Source: G020348185 sp964525045
GTDB lineage: Bacteria; Nitrospirota; Nitrospiria; Nitrospirales; UBA8639
Length of the DNA stretch: 64,000 nt
Assembly (NCBI GenBank): GCA_964525045.1
Contig: CAZGFD010000004.1
Coordinates: 62,001-126,000, forward strand
Reading direction: 5' to 3'
Below are positions 61,944 through 64,000 of the stretch, piece by piece. The translations under genes and the position numbers were made by a program. Position 1 is the stretch's first letter. The number at the start of each line of letters is the position of its first letter. The notes beneath the pieces are model-generated. The model was not told the origin of the DNA. It was given only the letters and a program-made list of their open reading frames with translations, and ran no database searches.

Positions 61944-62405
61944 CCGAAGTTATCGGGACCATAGGGAAACAGCAGCCCTGCCTTCCGCCTAACAGGCCTT
62001 TCCAGGAGTGACGGCCAATCTTAGGATCCCCCGAAATGTCCCCTTTTTGCCAGCCGGGGGAAACATCTCTCTTTCTTGCCGTCTGAAAAAAGGGCATAAC
62101 ATTTTATGGATACTGGACTCCTCTCTGCTTTCCCACAGCCGGCCCCAGGGTAAGGGGCGTCCCATTCATTCAAACGAAAGTGACTTTTGGGGGACGCTCA
62201 TCGGACGGCATTAAGTGTAACAGGATCAATATTAATTTTGGGGGTTGACAGGTGCATCAAGTGGTACACAAGGTAGACAAGAGTGAACCCTCAGGCCTAC
62301 TAGTCAATCGTATTTTTCGGGTCTGGCCAAAGTGAGAAAAGGAAGGAGGTGTGGAGAGGTCGTAGGTTGCGATAACCGAATGGTTTCTCCTCAGGCGGCG
62401 GCACC
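61944..62405. other. Intergenic region, nothing clear
   Basis: 462 bases between two minus-strand genes. It holds TTGACA at 62245-62250 on the plus strand without a matching -10, and AT-rich sequence around 62220-62240. No supported coding frame on either strand. Confidence 0.35.
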
Positions 62406-63083
62406 TTAATTCCCATCCACAAGGCAAGCCGCCAAAAAGCCACTACAGACCAAAGGAGGTTGCCCCGATTGAATGCAGCGTTGATGGTCATCAAGACATT
62501 GAACACGAGTTGCTTGATAAGCTGAATCCTGAGGAAGATTGTGAACCGACTCTAAAAAATTTGCTGAAACCTGCCTATCGTCTTCCACCATACTCAGCAC
62601 AGCCAAGGTATCAGGAGGCAATCCTTTTTTCCCCATATCAAATTTACGACAAGTCTCGTATTCCCTCCTTAAGAGTTCGATGTCCTGTCCTTCTTGATGT
62701 TTTTTGGCAAGGTCGGTGCAATATAGCTGAAAAGCCCGTTGAGGATTACCAGGGTCCAAATCTATAAATTCACTTGGAAGGATATCGGGACCTTCCCGCT
62801 CACTAATGCTGAGGTCGGGGGGGCCGAATAGATACGTTAGCCTGTCAAGAAGTATCTGTGACGACTCTTTAAATTGTTCTGAGTCGGAGGTATCAACAAA
62901 TTTTTGAAGTGCTTCCTTTATTTTGGAATAGGAGTAGGTACGGTATCCACGATCCTTGTCACCCGCATGGGCTAGGGGATTGAATAAACCTATCATCAGA
63001 AAGCACACGGTGAATGGTAACCACATACCTTTAGCAGCTTTAAACGAGTTGCTGAGCAGGGCGAATTTGAATGGACGAGGCAT
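62406..63083 (-). CDS. Secreted protein of unknown function
   Basis: 225 residues. Signal peptide with the hydrophobic part about 20-36, ending PLAHAGDKD; ATG 63026 is an alternative start giving a shorter signal. The mature protein is mostly helical and polar, with six Cys, four of them in the last 35 residues (VQCLDDHQRC, VCSGFLAAC), suggesting disulfides. I recognise no domain. It lies alone between two gene-free regions. Confidence 0.72.
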   Translation of the reverse strand: MPRPFKFALLSNSFKAAKGMWLPFTVCFLMIGLFNPLAHAGDKDRGYRTYSYSKIKEALQKFVDTSDSEQFKESSQILLDRLTYLFGPPDLSISEREGPDILPSEFIDLDPGNPQRAFQLYCTDLAKKHQEGQDIELLRREYETCRKFDMGKKGLPPDTLAVLSMVEDDRQVSANFLESVHNLPQDSAYQATRVQCLDDHQRCIQSGQPPLVCSGFLAACLVDGN

Positions 63084-63968
63084 AAACTTATGGGGGACAA
63101 ATAGATAATGAGTCGGAAGCGGAGCTATATTAACAATCCTTCCTTTTTTGTCAATCCTATTGGCGAAACCCGTATGATCAAATGACGTAAAGCCCGATTT
63201 TTTTTACACAAGAAGTGCTAAAGCCTGGGGAAAACCCGTCTTGGAGCCTGCCACCATCTTAAGGTAAAAATTTCTTAACCTGGCCTTATGAATGAGAAAA
63301 ACAAGCCCTTCCAAAAGAATAATTTCTTTTCTTCAAAAAAGTAAACAAAAAATCGGTTGTTGGTTTTTTTATTTAAGGTTATTTCAACAACCCGTAACCC
63401 TTGGATGATGAAAGAGTTTCCACTTTCTTCTACTCACTGACCAGCCACTGCTCTAAATCTCGACTCCGTAACTACTGACGTGGTTGTTTCGCCAACCCTG
63501 AATAGTCCATAGCGTCATATGGACACGTACCCAAGGAAATCACAATATCTCTAAGCTAGCCCTGCATTCGAAAAGAACACCGCCAAAGCAAGCTATGCCT
63601 CCTGTTCAACCCTGTTCGGTTCTTTCAGTCTGGCGTTAAAGATAACACCACATTACCCCCTGACCATTTTGCCCCATGGTGTATGTTGATGGAGCCCTGG
63701 AGATGTAAATCCAAAGTGAGCTAAGGAGTGACGGTTTGTTGTTCACCCATGCCGATGCCCACCTCACCGAGGCTTTTCGGCCAGCCCAGGCATTGGAGTC
63801 TTAGGGTTCTTGTCCCTCCTCCCTAGCTTAAGAAACGATCCTGGCACACCATTTGCCTATCCCTTTAAATACATTGGTAAGGGTAATTCTTGCACAGGAA
63901 ATAACCAAAAAAATGTATCCCTTTAGATAACCAGGATATCGGATTCGATACCGAAAGGACCGGGACCC
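63084..63968. other. Gene-free region with a sigma-54 promoter at its right end
   Basis: 885 bases. The left part is AT-rich with poly-A/T runs (63300-63390). No open frame with a plausible start and domain was seen on either strand. The right end carries the sigma-54 promoter listed separately; an activator binding site would be expected 80-200 bases upstream of it, roughly 63640-63770. Confidence 0.45.
63842..63857 (+). promoter_or_regulatory. Sigma-54 (-24/-12) promoter
   Basis: TGGCAC (63842-63847), five bases, TTGC (63853-63856): the GG and GC elements are exactly 10 bases apart, as the consensus TGGCAC-N5-TTGC requires. The predicted start near 63868 gives a leader of about 100 bases before ATG 63969. 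Confidence 0.75.
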
Positions 63969-64000
63969 ATGGAAAATGCATTCAACAAGTCGGATTGGGT
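63969..64000 (+). CDS. 5' end of a truncated gene
   Basis: ATG 63969 follows AAAGGA at a spacing of nine bases and opens MENAFNKSDW before the window ends. With the sigma-54 promoter about 100 bases upstream, this is probably the start of a gene activated by an enhancer-binding protein. Ten residues do not permit a family call. Confidence 0.4.
   Translation, partial: MENAFNKSDW

Noticed and set aside
62245..62280. TTGACA in the gap before the secreted unknown gene
   Set aside because: No -10 at a proper distance and no plus-strand gene downstream.

Overview
The window reads as a chromosomal segment of a Gram-negative bacterium of the phylum Nitrospirota, most likely a Nitrospira-like organism of moderate GC content. 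The basis is a complete bacterial proteasome locus of the UBact/Pup type in an organism that also has LpxD, an LptF/LptG permease and many lipoproteins (an outer-membrane cell plan), together with NHL-repeat proteins and two sulfite-oxidase-family molybdoenzymes. The phylum is inferred from gene content, not from a marker-gene search. No rRNA, tRNA, CRISPR array, prophage or transposase gene was seen.

Layout. 1-990: 5' end of an LptF/LptG permease (minus), a possible small RNA, and a cold-shock protein. 1359-10603 (plus): a large twelve-repeat NHL/fibronectin protein, then guaB, guaA, an RsuA/RluB pseudouridine synthase and aspS. 10742-12949: a Tat-type sulfite-oxidase-like protein and, divergently, a UDP-glucuronate decarboxylase-like epimerase. 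13041-19793 (minus): ATPase ARC/Mpa, dop, UBact (pup), prcB, prcA and pafA in the same order as the actinobacterial locus. 20061-29600 (minus): an RRM protein, a ClpX with an extra CxxC pair, a BNR-type lipoprotein, an M48 protease, an M16 pair, a dipeptide epimerase and a second molybdopterin protein. 29775-43556: mixed housekeeping and envelope genes, including a GGCT-like protein, an HtrA-like protease, Mug, a cyclase-family hydrolase, PrmA, a membrane-anchored MutS-like ATPase and a giant Lhr helicase.

43983-46676 (plus) is a tight ketosynthase - acyl carrier protein - LpxD operon, suggesting an acyl supply dedicated to lipid A. 46683-50758 (minus) holds a membrane protein, YacG, an MsbA-like ABC exporter, peptide deformylase and a HEAT-repeat protein. 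51008-54867 (minus) is a complete potABCD polyamine uptake operon with ATGA overlaps. 55085-63083 holds a secreted beta-propeller protein, glycerol kinase, a glycerol dehydrogenase-like enzyme, a tandem pair of small lipoproteins, a lipoprotein-ankyrin fusion and a secreted unknown protein. The last 900 bases are gene-free until a well-formed sigma-54 promoter, followed by the probable first codons of a gene cut by the window edge.

The intergenic DNA carries three repeat families: degenerate GTTTCGG heptamer arrays next to gene 3' ends, GTAG-plus-palindrome elements with the hallmarks of RAYT-mobilised REP sequences, and CCCTCACCCC/CCCTCTCCC inverted elements. Protein quality control is a theme: the proteasome system, ClpX, M48, M16 and HtrA-like proteases all lie within 18 kb.
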